From positions 98,322 to 162,321 of the forward strand of contig JACDEI010000002.1 of NCBI GenBank assembly GCA_013816485.1: a stretch of DNA of 64,000 nucleotides. Reading direction: 5' to 3'. A program made the position numbers and the translations under genes. The stretch comes from Planctomycetota bacterium (lineage in GTDB: Bacteria > Planctomycetota > UBA11346). The notes beneath the pieces are model-generated. The model had not been told where the DNA came from. It ran no database searches and saw only the letters and a program-made list of their open reading frames with translations. This document shows, piece after piece, positions 35,403-43,555 of the stretch (the first letter of the stretch is position 1; each line of letters begins with the position of its first letter).

Positions 35403-36254
35403 CTATTCCTCGCTCGCCTTCTTCTTCACCACAAACGTCACCTGATTCCCGACCTCGTTGTACATCAGCTCATCCGCCATTTTTGCGATGAGCTGGAAGC
35501 CCAGGCCGCCGACCCCGCCGGCTTGGTAGCGTTCACGCGCGGCCTGGGCGGCGTTCTTGGCCTTTACGGCTGCGAGCATTGATTTGTGGTCGAAGCCGGT
35601 GCCCTGGTCGGTGATGCTGACGCTCAGGCGGTCGCCGAGGTCGCGGTAGCGCACGATGATCTGCTTGGTTTCGTCGAACTTGTGGCCGTGGCGGTGGGCG
35701 TTGAGGATCAGTTCCTTGAGGCAGGTCATGAAGGCGTCGACCTTCTCCTCCTCCATGCCGCAGCCCTTGACCAGGCGCGAGAGGAAGGACTGCGCCTGAT
35801 CGATGTAGCGGTCCTTCGACGGGATGACGAAGGCGATGTTCTGGCGCAGCGACGGTTCCTTGGTCGTGCGGTAGAACAGGTCCTCCTTGGCGAAGTCGTA
35901 GACCTCGCTGTCCTCGACCTTGTCGAGGCTCTCGATCAACTGGTCGAGTTTGGTCACCTGGCTGATGCGGGCCTCGTCGACCACGCGGAAACGCAGGGGG
36001 CCGATCACCAGTTCGTCGCCGTGGCGCAGTTCGTGGCGCACCACGTCGCGACCGTTGACGTAGAGGTGGGCTTCTTTGCAGCCGATCTCGACCATTTTCT
36101 TGTGGCCGTCGGCGTAGAAACGCGCATGGACGTCCTGCATCTCGGCGTGCTGGGCACGGATCTGGCAGTTCGCACCGCCGCCGACCAGCAGGCCTTCCTT
36201 GAACTTGAACTGCTTGCCTTTGAAGGCGGTGTTCAGCACTTCGAACTTGAGCAT
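35403..36254 (-). CDS. FHA domain fused to RsbW/SpoIIAB-like ATPase
   Basis: 283 residues. Residues 1-95 form an FHA-like phosphopeptide-binding fold (LVGGGANCQIRAQHAEMQDVHARFY, then HLYVNGRDV and LRHGDELVIGPLRF). Residues about 140-280 are a GHKL ATPase of anti-sigma type, with N box CLKELILNAHRHG, G1 box DQGTGFD and G2 box GGVGGLGFQLI. Such ATPases are Ser/Thr kinases of anti-anti-sigma factors. The FHA domain suggests it is recruited to phosphothreonine proteins, for example those made by kinases such as the one at 47984. No sigma or anti-anti-sigma gene is adjacent. Divergent from leuC. Confidence 0.82.
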   Translation of the reverse strand: MLKFEVLNTAFKGKQFKFKEGLLVGGGANCQIRAQHAEMQDVHARFYADGHKKMVEIGCKEAHLYVNGRDVVRHELRHGDELVIGPLRFRVVDEARISQVTKLDQLIESLDKVEDSEVYDFAKEDLFYRTTKEPSLRQNIAFVIPSKDRYIDQAQSFLSRLVKGCGMEEEKVDAFMTCLKELILNAHRHGHKFDETKQIIVRYRDLGDRLSVSITDQGTGFDHKSMLAAVKAKNAAQAARERYQAGGVGGLGFQLIAKMADELMYNEVGNQVTFVVKKKASEE

Positions 36255-36493
36255 GGGTGGGCGGATCTTGGGGGGTACGCTGAAATCACAATACCGGGTC
36301 GGGGATAAAGGTGGAGTAAGGCGCTGGGCTGGCTGATCTTCTGGCCGCTGCTAGGGATCATCGCGTCAACGGTTGCAACGCTCGCAGGGGGTTGGGGAGC
36401 TGCTGCTTGTCAGGTCGGGCGCGAACGGCATTTTTGCGGCCCCGCGCGAGCGCGAGCGCGGGCGCGCTTCAGCGACCACGCCACAAGGACACC
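36255..36493 (+). other. Leader region of leuC with GC hairpin
   Basis: A 239-base gap between divergent genes. A very GC-rich hairpin, CCCGCGC pairing with GCGCGGG, lies at 36441-36462, about 32 bases before the leuC start. A frame open from 36309 to the leuC start encodes a hydrophobic stretch but has no ATG, GTG or TTG codon. No leader peptide rich in leucine codons with a start is evident. Confidence 0.4.
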
Positions 36494-37921
36494 ATGAGCA
36501 GCCGCACCCTCTTCGACAAGGTCTGGGACCTCCACACCGTTCGCACCCTGCCCAGCGGGCAGAGCCAGGTGTTCATCGGCCTGCACATGATCCACGAGGT
36601 GACCTCACCCCAGGCCTTCGCCGACCTGCGTCTGAAGGGCCTCAAGGTCCCGTTCCCCGAGCGCAGCGTCGCCACCGTCGACCATATCGTGCCGACCGAG
36701 AACCAGGCGCGTCCCTACGCCGACGGCTTGGCGGAAGAGATGATGGTCGCCATCGACAAGAACTGCCGTGAGTTCGGTATCCGCCTGTTTCAACCTGGCT
36801 CGGGCAAGCAGGGCGTGGTGCACATCATCGCGCCGGAGCAGGGTCTGACCCAGCCCGGCATGACCGTCGCCTGTGGCGACAGCCACACCGCCACGCACGG
36901 CGCGTTCGGCGCCATCGCCTTCGGCATCGGCACCAGCCAAGTGCGCGACGTGCTCGCGACCCAGACGCTGTCGATGTCGCGGCTCAAAGTGCGCAAGATC
37001 CAGGTCGACGGCCAGCTCAAGCCGGGCGTCTATGCCAAGGACGTGATCCTGCACATCCTGCGCAAGCTCACCGCCAAGGGTGGCGTCGGCTTCGCCTACG
37101 AATTCGCCGGCAGCACGTTCTCCGCCATGTCGATGGAGGAGCGCATGACGGTGTGCAACATGGCCATCGAGGGCGGCGCGCGCTGCGGCTACGTTAATCC
37201 CGACCAGGTCACCTTCGACTACCTCAAGGGCCGCGAATACGCGCCCAAGGCCGAGCACTGGGACAAGGCGGTGGCGTGGTGGAAGTCCATCGCGTCCGAC
37301 GCCGATGCGGTGTTCGACGACGTGAAGACCTTCAAAACGGAAGATATCGAACCGACCGTGACCTGGGGCATCTCGCCCGATCACGGTATCGGCGTCGGCG
37401 AGTCGATCCCGGCCAAGGAATCCTTCGCCAAGGATGAGTGGGCCACCATCGACGAGGCCTACCAGTACATGGACCTCAAGGCCGGCCAGCCGATTGCCGG
37501 CGTGGCGATCGACGTGGCGTTCATCGGCTCGTGCACCAACGGCCGCATCAGTGATCTGCGCGAGGCGGCGCGTGTGATCACGCTGCACGGCGGCAAGGTC
37601 AACGCGAAGGTGAAGGCCTTCATCGTCCCAGGCAGCGAGGCGGTGAAGGTCGTCGCCGAGGCTGAGGGCCTGGACAAGGTCTTCACTGCCCACGGCTTCG
37701 AGTGGCGCAACGCCGGCTGCTCGATGTGCCTGGCGATGAACCCGGACAAACTTCAGGGTCGTCAGGTCAGCGCCTCGTCGTCCAACCGCAACTTCAAGGG
37801 CCGCCAGGGCTCGCCTTCGGGTCGCACCCTGCTGATGTCACCGGCCATGGTCGCGATCGCGGCTTTGGAAGGCAAAGTCAGCGACGTGCGCACGGTGCTG
37901 GCGAAAGCAGCCAAAGGCTGA
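36494..37921 (+). CDS. leuC: 3-isopropylmalate dehydratase large subunit
   Basis: 475 residues; with LeuD isomerises 2- to 3-isopropylmalate in leucine synthesis. It carries a [4Fe-4S] cluster: the Cys ligands are in [13 protein letters not shown] near 350 and [13 protein letters not shown] near 410. Other aconitase-family blocks are [34 protein letters not shown] and [15 protein letters not shown] 36494 is preceded by AAGGAC. The long open frame upstream of it runs through non-coding sequence. Gene order leuC-leuD is standard, but a 120-base repeat-filled gap separates them. Confidence 0.96.
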   Translation: MSSRTLFDKVWDLHTVRTLPSGQSQVFIGLHMIHEVTSPQAFADLRLKGLKVPFPERSVATVDHIVPTENQARPYADGLAEEMMVAIDKNCREFGIRLFQPGSGKQGVVHIIAPEQGLTQPGMTVACGDSHTATHGAFGAIAFGIGTSQVRDVLATQTLSMSRLKVRKIQVDGQLKPGVYAKDVILHILRKLTAKGGVGFAYEFAGSTFSAMSMEERMTVCNMAIEGGARCGYVNPDQVTFDYLKGREYAPKAEHWDKAVAWWKSIASDADAVFDDVKTFKTEDIEPTVTWGISPDHGIGVGESIPAKESFAKDEWATIDEAYQYMDLKAGQPIAGVAIDVAFIGSCTNGRISDLREAARVITLHGGKVNAKVKAFIVPGSEAVKVVAEAEGLDKVFTAHGFEWRNAGCSMCLAMNPDKLQGRQVSASSSNRNFKGRQGSPSGRTLLMSPAMVAIAALEGKVSDVRTVLAKAAKG

Positions 37922-37926
37922 CCACT

Positions 37927-38026
37927 GTCCGAAGGGTACGAGGGGTACGAACGGTCCGAAAGGTCCGATGCACTCCCTGCCCTTCGTACCCTTCGTACCC
38001 CTCGGACCTTTCGTACCCTTCGGACC
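37927..38026. repeat. Inverted repeat of 9-bp units (TACGAAGGG/TCCGAAGGG) between leuC and leuD
   Basis: The left arm (37927-37969) reads as successive 9-base units TCCGAAGGG, TACGAGGGG, TACGAACGG and TCCGAAAGG. The right arm (37981-38026) holds the complementary units (TTCGTACCC and CTCGGACC types). Arms are imperfect because units are shuffled between them. The spacer is about 11 bases. The element ends 16 bases before the leuD start. Confidence 0.88.
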
Positions 38027-38042
38027 TGCTGAGAGAAAAACG

Positions 38043-38645
38043 ATGAACGAGATCAAGACCATCACCGGCCGCGCCATCCCCGTCGTCGGCAATGACATCG
38101 ACACCGACCGCATCATCCCGGCGCGTTTCTTGCGCTGCGTGACCTTCGACGGTCTCGGCGAACACGCGTTCGAGGACGACCGCAAGCAGCTCACCGCACA
38201 GGGCAAGACCCACGCGTTCGATGATAAGCGTTTCACCGGCGCCTCGGTGCTGGTGGTGAACAGCAACTTCGGTTGCGGTTCGTCGCGCGAACACGCGCCG
38301 CAGGCGATCGCCAAGTGGGGCATCAAGGCCATCGTCGGCGTCAGCTACTCCGAGATCTTCTTCGGCAACTGCGTCGCCATGGGCCTGCCGTGCCTGCGCG
38401 TAGCCGTCGCTGACAGCGAGGCGATCCAGGCCGTGGTGACCAAGGACCCGGCGGTCCAGGTCAGCGTCGATGTCGACAAGCTCGAAGTGCGCGCGGGCAA
38501 CCAGACCTGGAAGGCCCAGATGGGCGACGGTCACCGCAAGCAGTTCCTCACCGGCCAGTGGGATGCCACTGCTGAACTGGTCGCCGGCGTCGAGCAGGTG
38601 AAGGCCACGGCCCAAAAACTGCCGTACGTTAGCGCGTTCGCCTGA
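38043..38645 (+). CDS. leuD: 3-isopropylmalate dehydratase small subunit
   Basis: 200 residues. Conserved blocks are GNDIDTDRIIPARFL near residue 17, VVNSNFGCGSSREHAPQAI near 70 and YSEIFFGNC near 105, which complete the LeuC active site. ATG 38043 is chosen because the homologous protein begins here. An in-frame ATG at 37968 would add 25 residues translated from the repeat (FVPFVP-like) and is rejected. It lies downstream of leuC and is followed by a second array of the same 9-base unit. Confidence 0.95.
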   Translation: MNEIKTITGRAIPVVGNDIDTDRIIPARFLRCVTFDGLGEHAFEDDRKQLTAQGKTHAFDDKRFTGASVLVVNSNFGCGSSREHAPQAIAKWGIKAIVGVSYSEIFFGNCVAMGLPCLRVAVADSEAIQAVVTKDPAVQVSVDVDKLEVRAGNQTWKAQMGDGHRKQFLTGQWDATAELVAGVEQVKATAQKLPYVSAFA

Positions 38646-38869
38646 GCGGCCCGTTGGGCCGCGGTCCGAAGGGTACGAAAAGTACGAGGGGTACGAGTGG
38701 TCCGACAACCGGAACGCTCGTACCCCTTGTTGTATCTGACTTCGTACCCTTCGTACCCTTCGTACCCTTCGTACCCTTCGTACCCTTCGTACCCTTCGTA
38801 CCCTTCGTACCCTTCGTACCCTTCGAATCGTACCCGTCGTACCCGTCGGACCCTTCCTACGGCTGTCCT
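38646..38869. repeat. GC hairpin, then inverted 9-bp repeat with nine tandem TTCGTACCC copies
   Basis: A hairpin GCGGCCC/GGGCCGC (38646-38662) follows the leuD stop and may terminate transcription. Then come units TCCGAAGGG, TACGAAAAG, TACGAGGGG and TACGAGTGG (38664-38700), a spacer, and on the other side nine exact tandem copies of TTCGTACCC (38741-38821), ending in degenerate units (TACCCGTCG, GACCCTTCC). The array runs up to the stop codon of the convergent SGNH hydrolase gene. Confidence 0.92.
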
Positions 38870-39557
38870 ACTTCATCTTAGCGTTCGCCTCGGCCCAGAC
38901 CTTCTCCAACACCGGCTTCACCACCGCGGTCCAGCGTTTGTAGCCTTCCGGCGTCATGTGCAGGTTGTCCTTGATGTAGCAGGCCGGATCCGGCTGGCCG
39001 TCGGGGCCCATCAGCACACTGGCGACATCGATGAAGGTCATCATGGGATCCTTGGCGCACAGTTCGGCGATGGCGGCGTTGGCGAGCTTCTGGTTCGGCA
39101 GGCATTCGATGCGCTTGATGCTCGGCTTGATCGCGAGGTAGACGAAGCGGACGTTCGGCAGGTCTTTGCGCACGGCGGCAACGAACGAGCGGAAGCCTTC
39201 CACCGGCACATCGGGCGAGACCTTCGGGCTGCCGAGATCGTTGTCGCCGCAGTAGTACATGATGACCTTCGGCTTGTACGGCGTGACGATGAGCGGCACC
39301 GCGGCGATGGTGTCCTTGGTGGTCGAGCCGCCGAAGGCCCGATTGAACACCGGCAGCGGGGCGAGGTCGGTCTTGAGCGTCGTCCACATGCGCACGGACG
39401 AACTGCCGGTGCAGAGGATTGCTTCGCTCGGCGGCGGGCTGGTCTTGTCCTGCTCCAGGTAGGTATCCCACTCCTTCTGGAACTTGTTGCCGTCTGCTGC
39501 GATGCTCGCGGTCAGGGTGGCGCACAGGACCAGGATCGTCAGTAGGAAACGCAGCAT
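38868..39557 (-). CDS. Secreted SGNH/GDSL-family hydrolase
   Basis: 229 residues with signal peptide (MLRFLLTILVLCATLTASIAA). Block I is ILCTGSSSVRMW near 48 (nucleophile Ser), block II the Gly of FGGSTTKDT near 73, block III YYCGDNDLG near 100 (Asn), and block V DNLHMTPEGY near 203 (Asp and His). This is a complete SGNH esterase/lipase set. The substrate is unknown; acetylated carbohydrates are common. ATG 39557 is preferred because the signal peptide starts there. The stop codon abuts the 9-bp repeat array. Confidence 0.88.
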   Translation of the reverse strand: MLRFLLTILVLCATLTASIAADGNKFQKEWDTYLEQDKTSPPPSEAILCTGSSSVRMWTTLKTDLAPLPVFNRAFGGSTTKDTIAAVPLIVTPYKPKVIMYYCGDNDLGSPKVSPDVPVEGFRSFVAAVRKDLPNVRFVYLAIKPSIKRIECLPNQKLANAAIAELCAKDPMMTFIDVASVLMGPDGQPDPACYIKDNLHMTPEGYKRWTAVVKPVLEKVWAEANAKMK

Positions 39558-39600
39558 CGAGACTCCGTGAGGGGGGTGGCAAAACTGGTACGGCAGTGGG

Positions 39601-40701
39601 CTATTGGCGTTCCGCCGCGGCATCCAACGGGATTTCTCCGCTCAGCAGACGCTGCATGACGGAAAACGCCGGGCGTCGCCGCAGGCCTTCACGGCTATCG
39701 ACCAGGCCGAAGCCGGGATGCACCAACTGCCACCAGTACACGCGCTCGACCATCCCGGTCTGCCAGGCGATTTGGCAGTACTCCTTCAGGTAAGTCGCGG
39801 CTTGGTCTTCGCTGACCATCTCCGGGCTTCCGGTCGGACTCCACGCCCCGGTCCCTACCAGCGGCCAGTTGAACTCGGTCAACCACAGCGGAGTCGCACC
39901 GCGCTGTGGGCAACGCGGGCTGAGATCGGTGATGGCGCGCCACAGGCGGATCTTGCCGGCGAGATCGAAGATGCCGTACTGGGTGTTGCGCGGCGAGCCG
40001 CGCCGATCGACGTAGAGCAGAGCGCCAGCGACATCCAGGCGGTAACGTCTAAGATTGACCAGCCCACGCAGCCACGGCACCGGTTCGAAGTCGATCACGC
40101 CTGGGCCGATCAAGCGCAGCCACGGAAATTCCGCACGCAGATCGTGGGCGACCTCCAACAGATCGCAGGCCTCGCCCATGTGCACGCAACCCCACTTGGT
40201 GCGATTCGCTGCCATCGGCACCTGCACGTGGGACACACGACCGGCAAACGTAGACAGGATCGCCCGCAGATCCGCGCGCCACTGCTGCAGATTGCGCACC
40301 GACCCACGATCCTGCATCACCGCCAGGACGACCTCGCATCCGGGGAAACGGTCGGCGAAACGGCGATACCTGGCGAAGTCCGCACGTTCCCACACCGGAA
40401 CGCGTAGCAGTAGACGGCGCACGCCCAGCTCCGCGACCAGATCGGGCAGACGGTCGTCGGACTGCGGTTTGGGTGAAACCGCAACGCCCAGAAATTCCTT
40501 CGCACTGGGGCGAGCACGGCAGCGCGATGTGCCCAACGCCAGACGCGCGAGCAGGAATGGCAAGGCGGCAAGCAGAGTCCCCGCACTGGCGAGGTATTCC
40601 TGCATACTCGCTTGGCGCAGCGGCTGCTTGTCGATGCGCAAGCGGTCAGGCTGTTCGGACGGTCCCCATACCTGGGTGAAACCCGGGCGTTTAGAGGTCA
40701 A
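39601..40701 (-). CDS. Glycoside-hydrolase-like TIM-barrel protein
   Basis: 366 residues. Segments match clan GH-A style barrels: FLGVAVSPKPQSDDRLPDLVAELGVRRLLLRVP near the N-terminus, and WLTEFNWPLVGT near 285, whose Glu sits at the usual nucleophile strand. The expected acid/base Glu position (near VPMAANRTKWG) has no Glu, so catalysis is uncertain. The start is TTG at 40701 with GGAGGAAGC just upstream, inside the end of the LPS-kinase-like gene (11-base overlap). A hydrophobic helix near residues 35-55 could anchor it. Context suggests work on a cell-envelope glycan. Confidence 0.6.
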   Translation of the reverse strand: MTSKRPGFTQVWGPSEQPDRLRIDKQPLRQASMQEYLASAGTLLAALPFLLARLALGTSRCRARPSAKEFLGVAVSPKPQSDDRLPDLVAELGVRRLLLRVPVWERADFARYRRFADRFPGCEVVLAVMQDRGSVRNLQQWRADLRAILSTFAGRVSHVQVPMAANRTKWGCVHMGEACDLLEVAHDLRAEFPWLRLIGPGVIDFEPVPWLRGLVNLRRYRLDVAGALLYVDRRGSPRNTQYGIFDLAGKIRLWRAITDLSPRCPQRGATPLWLTEFNWPLVGTGAWSPTGSPEMVSEDQAATYLKEYCQIAWQTGMVERVYWWQLVHPGFGLVDSREGLRRRPAFSVMQRLLSGEIPLDAAAERQ

Positions 40702-41443
40702 GCTTCCTCCGCAGTGGGCGGGTGAAGCTCTTCAACCGACGGGTCCATCGTTCAAGGGTCAGGCGCAGGCGATACTGCCAACGGATGCGCGCGGCGTCCC
40801 AGCCACGTTCAGCACAGTAGCTCTCCAGCAACCGTCCATGCCAGTCGAGTTGCGCCAGGCTGCGCAATCCTTGCCAGACGCCGATGCGACCGAACCGCAT
40901 ACGGTTGCAGTCGACCACCAGGAACACCGGCGGAAGTTGATCCGGCCGATAGAGGATGTTGCCCGGAGTTGAATCAAAGTGGTAGGCACCCAGGCGGTGC
41001 ATCTTGCCGATGAAGGTTCCCAACGCGCTACAGAGCGGTTGATGCTCACTCACCTGATCGCTGCTCACCCTACGGAAGGTGGTGTAACCCTCCGCCCAGG
41101 CGCACAGGTACCATCCACGGCCATCCGCCGCCGTGAGCACCGCCAGCGGTTCGGGAGTGCCGATGCCCAAGCGCTGCATCGCGGTCGCGTGATCGAAGGC
41201 GCGCACCGGCTTCGCCTCACGCCCGAACCGTTGCAGACGTTTGATCAGGGTCTGCGGTGGCGGAAACGCTTTGGCCACGATCTCGCGACCAGCAACGGTC
41301 AACCGTGTGAGGGTATTGCGCCCGCGGTAGATCACGCCGTCGGTCGCTTGCTCGATGGCCTGGGGCAAGGCTGCCAGTTCCTCACGGATGGCGGGCGTGT
41401 CCCAGGCGGGCGTGAGTCGTACAATGCTGAGGGCGTCAACCAC
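40691..41443 (-). CDS. Lipopolysaccharide kinase-like protein (InaA/WaaP family)
   Basis: 250 residues with a small protein-kinase fold. The catalytic loop is YHFDSTPGNILY near 155 (Asp and Asn of HxDxxxxN). The following VVDCNRMRFG near 175 matches the D-x-N-R-x-x-F metal motif of WaaP/KdkA enzymes. Lys in IVAKAFPPP near 58 is the likely ATP-binding residue. It probably phosphorylates a sugar (heptose or Kdo) of the LPS core. The start appears to be GTG without a clear ribosome site, so the N-terminus is uncertain. The overlapping downstream gene is the GH-like protein. Confidence 0.78.
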   Translation of the reverse strand: MVDALSIVRLTPAWDTPAIREELAALPQAIEQATDGVIYRGRNTLTRLTVAGREIVAKAFPPPQTLIKRLQRFGREAKPVRAFDHATAMQRLGIGTPEPLAVLTAADGRGWYLCAWAEGYTTFRRVSSDQVSEHQPLCSALGTFIGKMHRLGAYHFDSTPGNILYRPDQLPPVFLVVDCNRMRFGRIGVWQGLRSLAQLDWHGRLLESYCAERGWDAARIRWQYRLRLTLERWTRRLKSFTRPLRRKLDL

Positions 41444-41497
41444 GATCGACGCAGGCTATGGCCAAGGTGCCTGGGGCAAAGCCGCTCTGCACACCGC

Positions 41498-43453
41498 TCA
41501 GCTCGGATCCTTCCACTTGCCGGCATCCTTGATGAGCTGGAGTAGTTCGGCGCGGGCATGCTCCGAGGCTATGCCGGTGCGGACCTTCTCCTTGCCACGG
41601 TAGAGGTCGATCTTGCCCGGGCCGGCACCGACGTAGCCGAAATCGGCGTCAGCCATCTCGCCGGGGCCATTCACGATGCAGCCCATGATGGCGATGGTCA
41701 CGCCGTCGAGGTGGTTGGTGACTTCCTTGATGTGCGCGGTCACGTCGATGAGGTTGAACAACGTGCGGCCACACGACGGGCAAGCGACGTAATCGGCGCG
41801 CGTCACGCGTGCTTTGACTGCTTGCAGAACTGTGAACGCCATGCGCCGGGGATCCGCTGCTTGCGGCAGGTACAGCGCATCGCCGATGCCATCGATGAGC
41901 AGCGAGCCGGCGATGGCGGCGATGGCGAGCTCGTCGCGCTGGAACGGCAGGGCGATGGCGACCGGTTGGCGGCGACCGCTGCCAACCTTGGCCGATTCCG
42001 CCGCGCGGAACTGCTCCTCGATCACGGCGGCGAGCAGACGGTAGGCGCGCACTTCTCCGATGAGCCCCGGCTCAGCGATGCCGAGCACGATGCCGTCCGG
42101 CAGTTTCGGCAACGTCGCACGGAGCGCCGCGACCGGATCCGTGTCGCCGAGGCGCAGCAGCACCAGGGCACCAGCGGGGATCACAGGCAGGTCACAGCCA
42201 GCCTTGAGGTGCACCAGGGGCATCTGTCCGATGTCCGATGTCCGATGTCCGATGTCCTGCGGGACCGTGGGTTTCTTCTGACATCCTTCCGCGCCAGGAA
42301 TGCTGTGCGCCTGGGCGAACCACAGCAGCTGATCGTCGATGCGCACATCGGCGTCGGGTTCTTTGCCGAGGGGTTTCGGGGTCGCGGCAGGAACCAGGAC
42401 GCGCGGCAGCAGACCGCCACCGAGGGGAATGTCGTCACCGATACGGACAATCTCAGCGACGCGACGGCGGAAGGAATAGGGATCGACCTCTTCACGCGGT
42501 GCAGCGGCAGGCGCAGCAAAGGCGTTGAGCTTGGCGTAGCGCGCCGCGAGCGCAGCGGCGACCGGGATCTCGAACTCCGGCGGCTCGGTCAGGCTGACGC
42601 GGATGGTGTCACCGATGCCGTCTTCGAGCAGCGCGCCGATGCCGGCGGCGCTTTTGGTGCGGCCGTCTTCACCATCGCCGGCCTCGGTCACGCCGAGATG
42701 CAGGGGATAGTGCTCCCCATGATCCGTGAGGGTGGCGCAGAGCAGGCGGTAGGCCTCGACCATCACCTTCGGATTGGAGGACTTCATTGAGATGATGAGG
42801 TCCTGGTACCCTTCCGACTCGGCGATGCGCACGAACTCCATCGCCGATTCGACCATGCCACGCGGGCTGTCGCCCCAACGGTTCATGATGCGGTCGCTGA
42901 GCGAGCCGTGGTTGGTGCCGATGCGCAGCGCGCGGCCCAGGGCCTTGGCGCGTTTGACCAGTGGCAGGAAGCGTTCGGCGACGCGCTCGACCTCCTCCTG
43001 GTATTCGGCATCGGTGTATTCGAGTACGGCAAAACGTTTCTTGTCGGCGAAGTTGCCCGGATTGACGCGCACCTTCTCGACGTGCTCGATCGCCTCCATC
43101 GCCGCCGGCGGCATGAAGTGGATGTCGGCGACCAGGGGGACGTCACGAAAGCCGGCGGCGCTGAACTGCGCGCGAATGTCCTTCAGCGCCTGCGCATCCT
43201 TTACGCCTGGAGCGGTGATGCGCACGATCTGGCAGCCTGATTCCGCCAGCAGGATCGACTGCGCCACGGTCGCGGCGACATCCTGCGTCGGCGTGGTGCA
43301 CATGCTTTGGAGCGCGAGCGGTGCCGGCCGGCCAGCGATCAGCCCGCCAACCTGGACCCGCCCGACCATCACGGCACGGCTCAGTCGACGGGCGTAGCCG
43401 AAACGCTGGGCGACGTAGGGGGACCTGGGCATGAGCGCGGCACTCTGGATCAT
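41498..43453 (-). CDS. ispG: 4-hydroxy-3-methylbut-2-en-1-yl diphosphate synthase, large three-domain form
   Basis: 651 residues; penultimate step of the MEP isoprenoid pathway. The TIM-barrel part includes LVADIHFMPPAAMEAI, VEKVRVNPGNF and LGVTEAGDGEDG. The C-terminal reductase-like part binds [4Fe-4S] through ACPSCGRTLFN near 560 and IAIMGCIVNGPGEM near 590. An insertion domain (about 310-530) marks the long form found in plants, Chlamydiae, Planctomycetes and Bacteroidetes. Part of this domain (near 400-410) is encoded by a heptamer repeat. A second ATG seven codons in (43432) is an equally good start. Confidence 0.94.
   Translation of the reverse strand: MIQSAALMPRSPYVAQRFGYARRLSRAVMVGRVQVGGLIAGRPAPLALQSMCTTPTQDVAATVAQSILLAESGCQIVRITAPGVKDAQALKDIRAQFSAAGFRDVPLVADIHFMPPAAMEAIEHVEKVRVNPGNFADKKRFAVLEYTDAEYQEEVERVAERFLPLVKRAKALGRALRIGTNHGSLSDRIMNRWGDSPRGMVESAMEFVRIAESEGYQDLIISMKSSNPKVMVEAYRLLCATLTDHGEHYPLHLGVTEAGDGEDGRTKSAAGIGALLEDGIGDTIRVSLTEPPEFEIPVAAALAARYAKLNAFAAPAAAPREEVDPYSFRRRVAEIVRIGDDIPLGGGLLPRVLVPAATPKPLGKEPDADVRIDDQLLWFAQAHSIPGAEGCQKKPTVPQDIGHRTSDIGQMPLVHLKAGCDLPVIPAGALVLLRLGDTDPVAALRATLPKLPDGIVLGIAEPGLIGEVRAYRLLAAVIEEQFRAAESAKVGSGRRQPVAIALPFQRDELAIAAIAGSLLIDGIGDALYLPQAADPRRMAFTVLQAVKARVTRADYVACPSCGRTLFNLIDVTAHIKEVTNHLDGVTIAIMGCIVNGPGEMADADFGYVGAGPGKIDLYRGKEKVRTGIASEHARAELLQLIKDAGKWKDPS
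42225..42256 (+). repeat. 7-bp tandem repeat inside ispG
   Basis: Four complete GATGTCC heptamers plus a partial one lie in the ispG frame, encoding DIGHRTSDIG within the insertion domain. The repeat is on the opposite strand relative to the gene when compared with the copy in pyrF. Confidence 0.9.
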
Positions 43454-43555
43454 GGCGCGCAGTCTGGTTCCCTGGTCCGGCGATAAAGGGGCAAGGTGCT
43501 GCGCCTTCCGCTGATCCGACCGCTGGCGGAAGCGTAGGTGCGCCGTTGCGCAGGT

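Noticed and set aside
36309-36496. Hydrophobic open frame upstream of leuC ([16 protein letters not shown])
   Set aside because: It resembles a membrane helix, but no ATG, GTG or TTG codon is available after the preceding stop, and it runs into the GC hairpin and the leuC start.
37968-38042. Earlier in-frame start for leuD
   Set aside because: The extension is translated entirely from the inverted repeat and is absent from the LeuD family, whose N-terminus matches the ATG at 38043.
38741-38821. Possible CRISPR array
   Set aside because: Units are 9 bases and directly contiguous, with no spacers and no cas genes nearby. It is a simple tandem repeat.
38654-38881. Frame encoding a run of Phe-Val-Pro repeats
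   Set aside because: It is a direct translation of the 9-bp TTCGTACCC array; any 9-base tandem repeat gives a tripeptide repeat in three frames. There is no ribosome site and no homology outside the repeat.
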